Positions 40,369 to 49,321 of a stretch of DNA of 64,000 nucleotides are shown one piece after another. Position numbers and translations under genes: made by a program. The DNA is taken from assembly GCF_029024925.1 (NCBI RefSeq), contig NZ_CP118962.1, positions 1 through 64,000 of the forward strand. Direction: 5' to 3'. How positions within the stretch are numbered: the stretch's first letter is position 1; every line of letters begins with the position of its first letter. This stretch comes from Enterococcus faecalis. GTDB taxonomy: Bacteria > Bacillota > Bacilli > Lactobacillales > Enterococcaceae. A model generated the notes under the pieces. The model saw only the letters and a program-made list of their open reading frames with translations. It did no database searches and was not told the DNA's origin.

Positions 40369-40381
40369 CTCTAATATAAAT

Positions 40382-40412
40382 AAAAAAGTTAGACTTTGGT
40401 CTAACTTTTTTA
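40382..40412. terminator. Terminator after mprF
   Basis: AAAAAGTTAGAC pairs with GTCTAACTTTTT across TTTG. Confidence 0.9.
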
Positions 40413-40461
40413 TTTATCACAAATTATTAATCAAAGAATATATTTTTTTATTAAAGAATGG

Positions 40462-40490
40462 TTGACATTAAGTTTGCGTCTTATTAGAAT
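40462..40490 (+). promoter_or_regulatory. Near-consensus promoter with no obvious gene behind it
   Basis: Perfect TTGACA (40462-40467), 17-bp spacer, TAGAAT (40485-40490). The following 400 bp hold only broken reading frames. Confidence 0.65.
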
Positions 40491-40619
40491 TTAATTAGAG
40501 TGGCGGTTGTTTATCTTTTAATATGGAATCTCGTTATGTCGATATTTAACGTAAAATTTTGAGATTAGTAAGGCCGATAAACAGAAAGAACATAATTTTA
40601 TAAGACCAGAAGTTAAGTA

Positions 40620-40970
40620 TTCAAGTGAATAATTTGGCTAAGTATGTAATTGAATATTGTTTAGAACACTATCATAATGGCCTGTAATGTAAAAATGTCG
40701 AGCTGTTTTATTCAAATTCATGGACTAGGGTGAACTAAATCAAAATTAGAATTAATCAAGATGTTTTACAATGAGGATAAATAATTAGCCATTTTGGTAG
40801 AAAATGCCTCACTAGGAATGCGATTGGAAGCAGTAGGTGCATTTAATTATTTTAGTTTTACATAACGAATCAGAATATAACTATTTTGCTATAAACTTAG
40901 ATGAGGTAGGTGAGCCAATTGAAAACGAAGAAGTGGAACTGGTCGATACTTGCATTTTTTATACCGTACC
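40620..40970 (+). pseudogene. Decayed coding remnant in an AT-rich gap
   Basis: Protein-like fragments lie in order on the plus strand but are cut by stops and a frameshift: VNNLAKYVIEYCLEHYHNGL (from about 40627), then KLELIKMFYNEDK-stop-LAILVENASLGMRLEAVGAF, then after a one-base shift near 40860 NESEYNYFAINLDEVGEPIE. Removing one base near 40860 would join the last two. The family is not recognised. The last fragment overlaps the start of the next gene in another frame, so some of this may be chance. Confidence 0.4.
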
Positions 40971-41425
40971 TTGTTTCAAATATTTTTTTATTTTTTACTC
41001 TTACAGAAAAAGATAATAAGCTATTAAAAATGATTGAAGAGTCGTCAAAACTATTAAATATTTCAAACGGAGAATTTAATTTTTTTATGATAGTTATTGT
41101 TATAATCGCTAATTTGTGTATCTTTTTTGTTACGTTCATAATTTTGAAAATTGTTTTACTTATTTTTGGGTTTAAAAAAAATTATAATCAAGATATATTT
41201 ATAAGTCTGCTATTGTCAGTAAGCGTAGTTAATCTTCTTGTTCTTTTTATATCTGAAATAGTAACAATTGATAGATTACCGTTATCAATTAGTACTTCTT
41301 CTATTGAAGTGATAATCTTTTTATTGCTATTTTACAGTAATACCAAAGATGTAAAAGCAACTAAATTGTTGTTTTTTGGTAAATTATGGTTGCTTTTATT
41401 TAATATAGTGTCATTAGTAGTTTAA
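40919..41425 (+). CDS. Hypothetical polytopic membrane protein
   Basis: This AT-rich 168-aa product has four or five hydrophobic segments (about 10-28, 58-88, 100-120, 130-142, 150-167) separated by lysine/asparagine-rich loops. No family is recognised; size and topology would suit a bacteriocin immunity or stress membrane protein, but nothing proves this. TTG 40919 has GAGGTAGG upstream; GTG 40910 in the same frame is an alternative. It sits alone beside decayed sequence, so recent acquisition is plausible. Confidence 0.6.
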   Translation: MKTKKWNWSILAFFIPYLVSNIFLFFTLTEKDNKLLKMIEESSKLLNISNGEFNFFMIVIVIIANLCIFFVTFIILKIVLLIFGFKKNYNQDIFISLLLSVSVVNLLVLFISEIVTIDRLPLSISTSSIEVIIFLLLFYSNTKDVKATKLLFFGKLWLLLFNIVSLVV

Positions 41426-41576
41426 ATGGAAATCATAGGAATTACATAAAAAAATCAAATTAATGTTTGTCTTGTTGGATAAAATTAGCAATTTGAAATT
41501 AAAAAGTTGAAAAAGCATAGATATTTCATAGAATAAACGAATATCTATTTTAACTGACTAAATCATTTATAACAAA

Positions 41577-41625
41577 AAAATCTGAGACAGAATGAATCCC
41601 ATTCTGTCTCAGATTTTGTTTTTCA
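41577..41625. terminator. 18-bp palindromic terminator-like hairpin
   Basis: 41577-41594 is the reverse complement of 41600-41617 (core TCTGAGACAGAATG), with flanking A- and T-runs. It serves the convergent genes on each side. The TGAGACAGAA core is reminiscent of, but not the same as, the TGGGACAAAA repeats. Confidence 0.85.
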
Positions 41626-41693
41626 CAACTCATCAGACCTTATTGATAAAGAGTCATTTTAATAATAACCCTTAGTTTTTTGTGAAAGATTTT

Positions 41694-44309
41694 TTATTTG
41701 TCTTCTTTTTTACGGTTTCGTCTAGCAGGAATCAAGGTTACGTAGGCAACGAAACCACCAGTACATAGAACGAATAACACGATGCCAGGAATCAATCCTT
41801 CTGGTAAATAAGAGAACTGAATAGTATGGGTTCCAGCGCTGACAGGAACGCTTAGAAAGGCATCTTTAAAGGCTTTTGGGGTAACTTTTTTGCCATCAAT
41901 TTTGACACGCCAACCTTTGTCATAAGGAATTGTAGTGACGAGTACTTGATCTTTGTCGGCGGTAAAGGTACCTGAAGCAGAGCGTTTGCCAGTGGTTAAA
42001 TCAACGCCTTTTTCTTGCACGGCGGAAATGGCTTTTTCAAATGCATTGGTATTTAAGCCAACTACTTGCGGCTGAACAAAACTTACTGCTTTGGTTCCAT
42101 AAAAACTTACTTTGAAGTTAACAGTTGTATCTTTTGGATAGTAGCCTAAATTATAATATTGGCCAGTAATGCCAATTTGTGATTGCTGACTCGAGCCGTT
42201 CACGGTGACCGTCGCAGTGGAACTTTCCAATTGAGCAAAATCTGTTGGGAATAAACTCAAATAAGCTTGCGTATTGGCGGGCACATTGACTGTATAAGAA
42301 ATCTCTTTGGCTACGTTATGTTGTTTCTCCGTAAAAGTTACGCCAGCTGTATTTTGCGTAATTGTCACGTTATTTTGAAGCGTCATCGTTGGTTGATAAA
42401 AGGTAAAATACCGTTCATTGGTATTGGCTAAAGCATTTAGTAAATTTGTTTGACTACCTAAATTATCATTGAGAGGTTGCCGAACATTGTAAATCTCTTT
42501 GTCTGCTAAAAATCCTAACGGCAAAGCATTTTCGTTACGATAAAGCTGATATTTACCAGCAGCAGCTTGTCGTTCAAAGCCGAATTTCATTGGATTATTT
42601 TCAGCAATATTGTATTTAATGCCCATCAAAGCATCCATTAACAAGGTATTATTTTGGTAACGAATATTTAAATTCGTGCCTCGTGAGCGGAAACCTAAGG
42701 CGTTTAGGTATGTTGAAGAATGTCGGTTCCGTACGGAAGAAAACATGCTAATGCCACTGTAGCCATAGTTAATGCCGTCATTGGCCGAAACACCATTTAA
42801 ATTTTCCAAGCGGTAAAAGGTATCATTTTCTTTTTTTGTTTGATCGACTAGATTTTTTAAGTCAGGATAAGGTTCAGAATACAAGCTGCGTGATGCGTAG
42901 TTCCAATCATTTAAAATACCAGTGACCATCGCCCGTGTATTAATGATTGCTTCACCAGAAACGAGCAGCAACAACAAAATCACTAAGTATTGCATAGGCG
43001 CTTTTTTCAATTGATAAAAAGCAATTCCGAAAAAGTATAATAGTAAAAAAGTTGCCGTTAATACGAAAGAGGTTAAAGTCACATACGTATAACTAGTAGC
43101 ACCTTTTGTGCCCATTGCAAGAGCAAAAATTGCTAAAAGAATCAAAATCAAGCCGCTTAAGACGCCGAGATCATCCTTTTCAAATTTTTCCCAACCATAA
43201 CCAGCAAGCAAAATAACTAGGAATGAAAAGAGGAAACTATAGCGGAAAAGAAACATGTTCGGCGCATGCATACCGTGCCAGAATAAATTTAAGGGCATGA
43301 TGTAAAAGCTAGCAATCAATAGGACAAACAAACTGCCAAAAAGTAGTTTGTTTTTCAATGGAACTTCTTTCGTAACGAAATAGAAGAGACAAAAAATCAA
43401 AGGCAACAACCCAATGTAAATAAAAGGAATGGACCCATATTTGGTTGTATCGTAAACGCCAATCATATTTTTCATAATAATATCTAAAAAGGCAGTCGCT
43501 TCTGTTTTAAAGGTTGTAATTTCAGAAAGAGTTTCACCATTGGTTCGTAAATCTAAGACAGCAGGTAAGACCATAATCATGGATGCTCCACCAGCTAAAA
43601 GAGAAGTAGTAAAATACGCAACGATTCGAGATTTATATCGTTGCCAGTCTGTAAACGTTCGTGCAAAATAGTACAGGAAGGAAAACAACCCAATCATAAA
43701 GCCAAAATAATAATTTGTAATGAAAAGCAAGAAATAACTGACAAACAATAATGTCGGTTTTCGTTGGTCCATTAAACGATGAATTCCTAAAATTACGAGT
43801 GGCAGATAAATAAAGGCATCCAGCCACATAATTAATTCTGAATGGGCCACAATGAAGGACATTAGCGCATAAGACACACTTAAAGTCACATGGGACCATT
43901 TAGGAATCTTAAAGGTTTGTTTTGCCAAGAACCAAAAACTCAAGCCAGCACTCCCAATTTTCAACAACGTTAGGAAATAGAGCGCATCAGGCATGTTTTG
44001 ATTGTTAAAGAAAAAGACGAGCGGCGTAAATAAGCCACCAAGATAATAGGAAATTAAGGACAAGTAGTTTAGTCCCAAAGAAGCATTCCATGTATAGAAA
44101 AGACTTTGTTTTCCATGAAGAACATTGTTAAAGCTTGCGTGAAAATTTGAAAATTGAGAAAAGGCATCGCTGGCTAAAACACTGCGACTACTTCCTGGAT
44201 AAATCCCAATACTCAAATAGATAATTGCCATAATTAAAAATGGAATGAAGAAACTGGCTAACATATAAGGCCAGTTGTTTTTTAAAAACTGCCTACTTTT
44301 ATTTTTCAT
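41694..44309 (-). CDS. YfhO family membrane protein (GT-C type glycosyltransferase-like)
   Basis: The 871-aa protein has an N-terminal series of about 12 membrane helices (about 10-440), an extracellular domain (about 460-830) and a final helix (about 838-858) with a basic tail. YfhO proteins in Bacillus and Listeria add sugars to lipoteichoic acid outside the membrane; the same is possible here. The acidic residues in the first loop (SVLASDAFSQ) fit GT-C active sites. ATG 44309 is used; GGTGAGG is 10 bases upstream. It is a single gene ending at a shared terminator. Confidence 0.85.
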   Translation of the reverse strand: MKNKSRQFLKNNWPYMLASFFIPFLIMAIIYLSIGIYPGSSRSVLASDAFSQFSNFHASFNNVLHGKQSLFYTWNASLGLNYLSLISYYLGGLFTPLVFFFNNQNMPDALYFLTLLKIGSAGLSFWFLAKQTFKIPKWSHVTLSVSYALMSFIVAHSELIMWLDAFIYLPLVILGIHRLMDQRKPTLLFVSYFLLFITNYYFGFMIGLFSFLYYFARTFTDWQRYKSRIVAYFTTSLLAGGASMIMVLPAVLDLRTNGETLSEITTFKTEATAFLDIIMKNMIGVYDTTKYGSIPFIYIGLLPLIFCLFYFVTKEVPLKNKLLFGSLFVLLIASFYIMPLNLFWHGMHAPNMFLFRYSFLFSFLVILLAGYGWEKFEKDDLGVLSGLILILLAIFALAMGTKGATSYTYVTLTSFVLTATFLLLYFFGIAFYQLKKAPMQYLVILLLLLVSGEAIINTRAMVTGILNDWNYASRSLYSEPYPDLKNLVDQTKKENDTFYRLENLNGVSANDGINYGYSGISMFSSVRNRHSSTYLNALGFRSRGTNLNIRYQNNTLLMDALMGIKYNIAENNPMKFGFERQAAAGKYQLYRNENALPLGFLADKEIYNVRQPLNDNLGSQTNLLNALANTNERYFTFYQPTMTLQNNVTITQNTAGVTFTEKQHNVAKEISYTVNVPANTQAYLSLFPTDFAQLESSTATVTVNGSSQQSQIGITGQYYNLGYYPKDTTVNFKVSFYGTKAVSFVQPQVVGLNTNAFEKAISAVQEKGVDLTTGKRSASGTFTADKDQVLVTTIPYDKGWRVKIDGKKVTPKAFKDAFLSVPVSAGTHTIQFSYLPEGLIPGIVLFVLCTGGFVAYVTLIPARRNRKKEDK

Positions 44310-44510
44310 AAATAACCTCACCTGATTTTTCGAAAGTACCTATAGTTTATCATACTCTTTATTTGATGTACCAATAGAAGAAAAACTTTAAAATTTTATT
44401 AGGATCCTAAGGGTGGAGTGAAGAAGAATTAGGAGTAAGGGATTGACATTCAAATGCTAAATCACCACATCAAACAACGAATATTCTCCGAAAAATTGCT
44501 GAAAACTCCC

Positions 44511-44848
44511 TGTGGATAACTTTGTGCATAACTCTGTTGAAAACCACAAAAAAGCTTTTTATCTCGGTTTATCCACAAGGATAAGTTTTCGAGTTGCTAA
44601 AAAAAATAGACGCAAGTTCAGAAGGGCTGCTTGCTAAAAGTGAAGGAGCCCCTAAAGTTGAAAGAAGATGAAAACGTTATTAAAACAACGTTTTCATCTT
44701 CTTTTTTCTAGAATTTACAAAGATTTAATGTCGAACAAATAAGCATTGTGGAAAAGTTTTTTGGAAAAAATAAGAAATTTCATCCACAAAGTTTTCTGTG
44801 GAGAATTTAAAAATGCTTGTCAAGCTTTTTTTGAAAAAATGTGGATAA
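44511..44848. other. Cluster of seven DnaA boxes away from oriC
   Basis: Perfect boxes: TGTGGATAA at 44511-44519, TTATCCACA at 44569-44577, TGTGGATAA at 44840-44848. One-mismatch boxes: TGTGCATAA 44523-44531, TGTGGAAAA 44747-44755, TCATCCACA 44780-44788, TGTGGAGAA 44797-44805. They lie in a 543-bp gene-free gap between the YfhO gene and the ClbS gene. Similar remote clusters in B. subtilis titrate DnaA and limit initiation; that role here is inferred. Confidence 0.8.
44664..44707 (+). terminator. Strong terminator without an upstream gene
   Basis: GAAGATGAAAACGTT (44664-44678) pairs with AACGTTTTCATCTTC (44687-44701), followed by TTTTTT on the plus strand. The nearest upstream genes point away, so it may end a small RNA that starts inside the DnaA-box gap. 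Confidence 0.75.
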
Positions 44849-44852
44849 CTTT

Positions 44853-45362
44853 TTAAAGACACACTTTTTTCCATTTGCGAATTTGCGTTCGGAAACTAGT
44901 AAAAGGGGCAACGCTATTAACGTGAATCCATTTCCAAAGAGGCCATTGTGCTTTGGTGGTCGCCCAAGCCCGTTGTTGAGGTAAAAATAATTCGTCTTCG
45001 GAAAGCGAGTCAATCCAATGAAGTAATTTTTCTAAGATGTCTTGCAACGCAATCAGCTGACTTTCTAAACTCATTTGTCCATAGGTTTGATAAAATGATT
45101 GATAGAGAGCGCCCAGTTGATTCCATTTATAGCCTTCAGCTGGCGTTTGAACGGTCAGACCACGTTGTTCTTGTTCTTCCCAAGAAAGCAGCAAGTTGAG
45201 CCAACCTAATTGATAGGCTAAGTTCTCTGAAGGTGTTTTAGCTACTGTTTCAATTCGGTGATCTTTAAGTGTTTCAGGAATTTCTGCAAATTCAGCTAAA
45301 TATTTTTGTGAAGCTATTTGAATGGCCTCAATCAAGGCTTCTTTTGATTCATAGGTTCGCAT
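44853..45362 (-). CDS. ClbS/DfsB family four-helix bundle protein
   Basis: The 169-aa protein belongs to the ClbS/DfsB (DUF1706) group, related to DinB folds: MRTYESKEALIEAIQIASQKY at the start (two segments), YQLGWLNLLLSWEEQE and YKWNQLGALYQSFY in the middle, and WPLWKWIHVNSVAPFTSFRTQIRKW near the end. ClbS itself protects from colibactin; most relatives have no known function. It is the second gene of a minus-strand pair, 7 bp after the VOC gene, so they are co-transcribed. Confidence 0.83.
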   Translation of the reverse strand: MRTYESKEALIEAIQIASQKYLAEFAEIPETLKDHRIETVAKTPSENLAYQLGWLNLLLSWEEQEQRGLTVQTPAEGYKWNQLGALYQSFYQTYGQMSLESQLIALQDILEKLLHWIDSLSEDELFLPQQRAWATTKAQWPLWKWIHVNSVAPFTSFRTQIRKWKKVCL

Positions 45363-45369
45363 TCTTCGG

Positions 45370-45837
45370 CTAACGTCCTTTCTTGGTAGGATCTGCTTGT
45401 TTTTCTTGAGTAATTTGAGTGACTAAACCAAAAGGATCTTTCACAATCGCATAAAATGTTGCAAATTCATTTTCAATTGGTTCTTGGATAATACAGGATT
45501 CGGGATGGCGCGTGAGTTTTTCAAAAATTGTTTTGGCAGAGTGACGGCTATTGACGGTTAAGCTGAGGGTCAATTGTTCTGTGGGCGTGGTATTCATTCC
45601 TGCAAACAAAGGATTATCAGCTAGTTGTAATTGAAAAGTGTCCATTTGTAAAATCGAGTGAGAAAGCCAGTGTTCTTCGCCAGCGGGAATGGTCAAAGAA
45701 GGATTTAAACGCTCTTTAAATTCTTGATTAGTAATTTTAAAAAGAATATCACCAGCAAAGGCTTCTTGGTAAAACGTCAAGGCTTCCGTTGCTCGTCCGT
45801 TTAAGACCATAAAAAGGGCAAATTGTGTGTTTTTCAT
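45370..45837 (-). CDS. VOC/PhnB-like glyoxalase superfamily protein
   Basis: The 155-aa protein has the PhnB-like VOC pattern: FALFMVLNGRATEALTFYQ at the N-terminus, LQMDTFQLQLADN in the middle, and FYAIVKDPFGLVTQI at the end. These proteins bind small molecules or metal and often confer tolerance; the substrate is unknown. The ATG at 45837 is preceded by GGAGGTT. Its promoter overlaps a palindrome shared with a divergent WYL regulator. Confidence 0.82.
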   Translation of the reverse strand: MKNTQFALFMVLNGRATEALTFYQEAFAGDILFKITNQEFKERLNPSLTIPAGEEHWLSHSILQMDTFQLQLADNPLFAGMNTTPTEQLTLSLTVNSRHSAKTIFEKLTRHPESCIIQEPIENEFATFYAIVKDPFGLVTQITQEKQADPTKKGR

Positions 45838-45860
45838 TGTTTGAACCTCCTAAGATTGAT

Positions 45861-45900
45861 AAGATAAGCATAACAATAAAAGGTGTCAAAAAGTGACACC
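45861..45900 (-). promoter_or_regulatory. Minus-strand promoter overlapped by an operator palindrome
   Basis: On the minus strand TTGACA (45884-45889) and TATCTT (45861-45866) are 17 bp apart, a good promoter for the VOC-ClbS pair. The -35 lies in the palindrome GGTGTCA-AAAAG-TGACACC (45882-45900), the likely site of the divergent regulator. Confidence 0.7.
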
Positions 45901-45913
45901 GATGGAGGGAAAA

Positions 45914-46849
45914 ATGAAAAAATCAGAACGTTTAAATCAGGAACTTTTTTTCTTGAGAACCCATCCTCAGTTTAATTTAAATCAGTTAATGAAAACTTTT
46001 GGGATTTCTAAAAGCACAGCTTTGCGGGATATTGAAGCTTTGGAAAATTTAGGCGTGCCGCTATATGTGGAGAATGGTCGTTATGGTGGCTATCGAGTTT
46101 TAAACAAACCGTTGTTGCCGCCGATTTATTTTAATGAAAACGAAGTGTTAGCGATCTTTTTTTCGTTACAATTACTGAAATTAGTCGCAGAGTCACCGTT
46201 TGGTCATTCCTATCAGCAAATTCAGCAAAAATTATTGCATTCTTTAGATGAACCAACCCAATTTAAAATCAGTCAAATGAGTAAGGTCGTCTATTACGAA
46301 GGAATTGAACAAGTAGAAGCACCAGGCAATTTAGAGCAGCTGTTTCATTGTATTTTGGCGCAACAAGTAATTCAGTTTAACTATACCAGATATGAAGCAA
46401 CAACGAAAAAAATCTTACCAACCCGGTTAACTATTTTAGAAGGGTATTGGTATTGTTCAGGCTATGATGTGACTAAAAAGGCTTGGCGTACTTACCGCTG
46501 TGATTTTATGGAGGCTATTCAGCAGTTAAACCAAACACTGGATTTTACGACTGAAGAACTGAAAGAATCGTATCGCCATCAACAAACGACGGCACGTACG
46601 ATTCCATTTAAAGCAATCATTACAGAAAAAGGCAAAGAATTTTTTTATAAACATCGCTTTGACAATATTCAGTTGGAAGAAACGCCCACGCAGTGTTTTT
46701 TAGTTGGACAGATTCATCCAACAGAAACACAATTTTTAGCCAACTATTTTATGGGCTTTGGTGAAGAAGTGACAATTTTAGAGCCAGTCCAAGTGAAACA
46801 AGCGTATGTAGAAAGTATAATGAGGATTCAAAAAAAATATCAAGAATAG
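45914..46849 (+). CDS. WYL-domain transcriptional regulator (YafY-like)
   Basis: The 311-aa protein has an N-terminal DeoR-type winged helix (about 1-60; NLNQLMKTFGISKSTALRDIEAL, in two parts) and the conserved GVPLYVENGRYGGYRV, then a WYL domain (about 135-215) with LEGYWYCSGYD and RTYRCDFMEAI, and a C-terminal WCX-type extension. WYL regulators sense nucleic-acid or small ligands. ATG 45914 follows GGAGGGA. It is divergent from the VOC-ClbS pair and probably controls it through the shared palindrome. Confidence 0.85.
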   Translation: MKKSERLNQELFFLRTHPQFNLNQLMKTFGISKSTALRDIEALENLGVPLYVENGRYGGYRVLNKPLLPPIYFNENEVLAIFFSLQLLKLVAESPFGHSYQQIQQKLLHSLDEPTQFKISQMSKVVYYEGIEQVEAPGNLEQLFHCILAQQVIQFNYTRYEATTKKILPTRLTILEGYWYCSGYDVTKKAWRTYRCDFMEAIQQLNQTLDFTTEELKESYRHQQTTARTIPFKAIITEKGKEFFYKHRFDNIQLEETPTQCFLVGQIHPTETQFLANYFMGFGEEVTILEPVQVKQAYVESIMRIQKKYQE

Positions 46850-46903
46850 ATTGTGGAACTGTGAACAATCTCATGTGTAAAAATGCACATTGGAGAGGAG
46901 AAA

Positions 46904-46940
46904 GAAAAACCCTTGATTTAAAAATCAAGGGTTTTTCTTT
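46904..46940. terminator. Bidirectional terminator between the WYL gene and proA
   Basis: GAAAAACCCTTGATTT pairs with AAATCAAGGGTTTTTC; serves both convergent genes. Confidence 0.88.
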
Positions 46941-48194
46941 CTAAGAACGTGCTTGCCCATTTCCATAAATAACATATTTTGTCGAAGTAAGCTCTGCTAG
47001 ACCCATAGGTCCACGGGCATGTAATTTTTGCGTACTAATGCCGATTTCGGCGCCAAATCCAAATTCAAAACCGTCCGTGAAACGAGTTGAAGCATTCGCA
47101 TAAACAGCGGCTGCATCCACTTGTTGTAAAAATTGTTGTGTGGCAAAGTAATTATCACTAATAATACTTTCAGAATGTTTTGTATTGTAGCGATTAATAT
47201 GCTGGATGGCTTCGTCTAAAGAATCAACGACTTTCACTGCTAAGATAAAGTCGAGAAATTCCGTTTCCCAATCTTGTTCAGTCGCTGGAATGGCTTCTTC
47301 AAAAATTGCTAACGCACGTTCATCTGCCCGAAGTTCCACGTGAAACTCCTTCAAGGCTTTTTCAATTGTTGGTAAAAAGGCTTCAGCCACCTCTTGATGA
47401 ATTAATAACGTTTCGGCGGCGTTACAGACAGAAGGACGTTGACATTTAGCATTGACAATAATTTCAGTTGCCATTGTTAACTGGGCATCTTTGTCCACGT
47501 AAATATGACAATTGCCTGTGCCCGTTTCAATAACAGGAACAGTGGCCGTCGTCAAAACAGTTTTGATTAAGTTGGCGCCGCCACGCGGAATGAGGACATC
47601 CAAGTAGTCATTTAAGCGCATAAGTTGTTGGGCTGTTTCTCTAGAAGTATCATCAACAAATTGAATGAGATGGGGAGAAACGGCTTCTTGTATTAGCGCT
47701 TCTTGTAAAATTGTCACCAATATCTGATTGGAGTGAAACGCTTCTTTTCCGCCTCGAAGAATAACAGCATTTCCCGATTTGAAACAAAGGCTAGCGGCAT
47801 CTGTTGTCACGTTCGGCCGCGATTCATAAATGATTCCAATAACACCTAAAGGCACGCGTTGTTGCCCAATTAACAGCCCCGCTTCATTGCGCCACATTTT
47901 ATCTACTTCCCCAATTGGATCGGGTAAAGTAGCGACTTGGCGTATGCCCTCGGCCATCGCTGTGATCCGTTCTTCTGTTAAACGTAAGCGGTCTTGCATT
48001 GTTTCAGAAATTCCGTGGGTAGCGGCTTGCTCTAAATCTAATGCGTTTGCTTGTAAAATGCGGGGCGCATTGGCTTCAATGGCTGCGGCCATTTTGTTTA
48101 ACAAAGTATTTTTTTGACGAGTATCCATCAAGCCTAGCGTATAAGAGGCTTCTTTAGCTTGTTGCCCTAGTTGCTTTAAATCAGTCACTTTCAT
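46941..48194 (-). CDS. proA: Gamma-glutamyl phosphate reductase
   Basis: ProA reduces glutamyl 5-phosphate to the semialdehyde with NADPH, the second step of proline synthesis. The 417-aa aldehyde-dehydrogenase-fold protein shows [38 protein letters not shown] and the catalytic-cysteine region [17 protein letters not shown]. The start ATG at 48194 follows AAAGGAGGGC inside the end of proB; the two genes overlap by 14 bp. A parS-like sequence, AGTTCCACGTGAAACT, lies within the gene at 47332-47347. Confidence 0.96.
47332..47347. other. Possible parS site inside proA
   Basis: AGTTCCACGTGAAACT shares the 14-bp core GTTCCACGTGAAAC with the B. subtilis parS sequence; only the outermost base on each side differs. 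Its location inside a coding gene is normal for parS. Confidence 0.5.
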
Positions 48195-48996
48195 GCCCTC
48201 CTTTAATAAATAACGTACCGATATCTTTTCCTTCTAAAATTTCAAAAATGATTTTTGGCTGCTTTCCGTTTGCTAAAATCATCGCCTGTTGATTAGCTAA
48301 CACACGTTCAGCAGCTTTTAATTTACTAGACATCCCACCAGTGCCAAAGCGGCTTCCCTTACCACCGGCTAATTGGAACAAGTCTTCATTAATTTCATTG
48401 ATTTCAGAAAATAACGTGGCTTCTTTGTTGACAGTAGGGTTGTCTGAAAAGAAACCATCAATATCTGATAACATAACTAACAAGTCAGCTTGAACAATTT
48501 GGCAGACAATGGCAGACAATTGATCGTTATCCCCGAACTTGGTTAAGTGATCCAATTCTTCAATTGCGACAGTATCATTTTCATTGACGATAGGAATAAT
48601 ATTCATTTTTAACAGTTGTTCAAAAGTATTGGTAACATTATTGCGACTTTCAGGATATTCAATAACATCACGAGTTAATAAAACTTGTGCCATTTGTTGG
48701 CTATAGGTTGAAAACCGCTGATTATAAATGTTCATTAATTCTGCTTGGCCGACTGCAGCGACTGCCTGTTGTTCGGGAATTGTCGTTGGGCGCACAGATA
48801 GATTTAATTTATTCAGTCCGACACCAATTGCGCCAGAAGAAACTAAAATAATTTCTTTGCCTTGGTTGCTTAAATCACTCAAAGTAAAGGCTAATTGATC
48901 AATTGCTTTTAAGTTAATATTGCCATTGGGATAAATCAGAGAACTGGTTCCGACTTTGATCACAATTCGTTTGGCCTGTTGGAGTTTGTTTCTCAT
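48181..48996 (-). CDS. proB: Glutamate 5-kinase
   Basis: ProB phosphorylates glutamate, the committed step of proline synthesis. The 271-aa protein has the amino-acid kinase fold: [48 protein letters not shown] and [16 protein letters not shown]. It lacks the C-terminal PUA domain of the longer E. coli form, as in many lactic acid bacteria. ATG at 48996 is used; GAGG is upstream, and the frame is open 12 codons further without support. It is translationally coupled to proA. Confidence 0.95.
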   Translation of the reverse strand: MRNKLQQAKRIVIKVGTSSLIYPNGNINLKAIDQLAFTLSDLSNQGKEIILVSSGAIGVGLNKLNLSVRPTTIPEQQAVAAVGQAELMNIYNQRFSTYSQQMAQVLLTRDVIEYPESRNNVTNTFEQLLKMNIIPIVNENDTVAIEELDHLTKFGDNDQLSAIVCQIVQADLLVMLSDIDGFFSDNPTVNKEATLFSEINEINEDLFQLAGGKGSRFGTGGMSSKLKAAERVLANQQAMILANGKQPKIIFEILEGKDIGTLFIKGGHESD

Positions 48997-49280
48997 AAGT
49001 GCCTCGTTTCTTTTTACAGTAAAATTTGACACTCATTATAACAAAATCAGCGGCTACTAGAAAGTGCTAAATAATGAATAGTAAAGAAAGTTTAATGAAA
49101 GTGTGAACTTTTTGAGGGAATCTTGGGACTTTTTGGGATTTGGTCTGTTTATTTTAAGAGAAGATGATAGACTAAAAGAAGGAAAATAAACAAAAATTCT
49201 CCTCTTTTTTGCGTAGTCTAGATTAACTGGGCTTTTAGAAATGAGAAACTTACTAAAAACAACCAGAGTATCAGAGATTA

Positions 49281-49289
49281 TGGTAAAAT
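49281..49289 (+). promoter_or_regulatory. Extended -10 promoter of dut
   Basis: TGGTAAAAT at 49281-49289 is a TGn-extended -10 like that before degV, 33 bp upstream of dut. Confidence 0.5.
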
Positions 49290-49321
49290 AGGAGTAGTTT
49301 AGACAGTAGGGGAGAATGGAT

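Noticed and set aside
32177-41425. Prophage or integrative element
   Set aside because: There is no integrase, phage structural gene, attachment repeat or tRNA; the AT-rich genes are ordinary accessory metabolism plus one decayed stretch.
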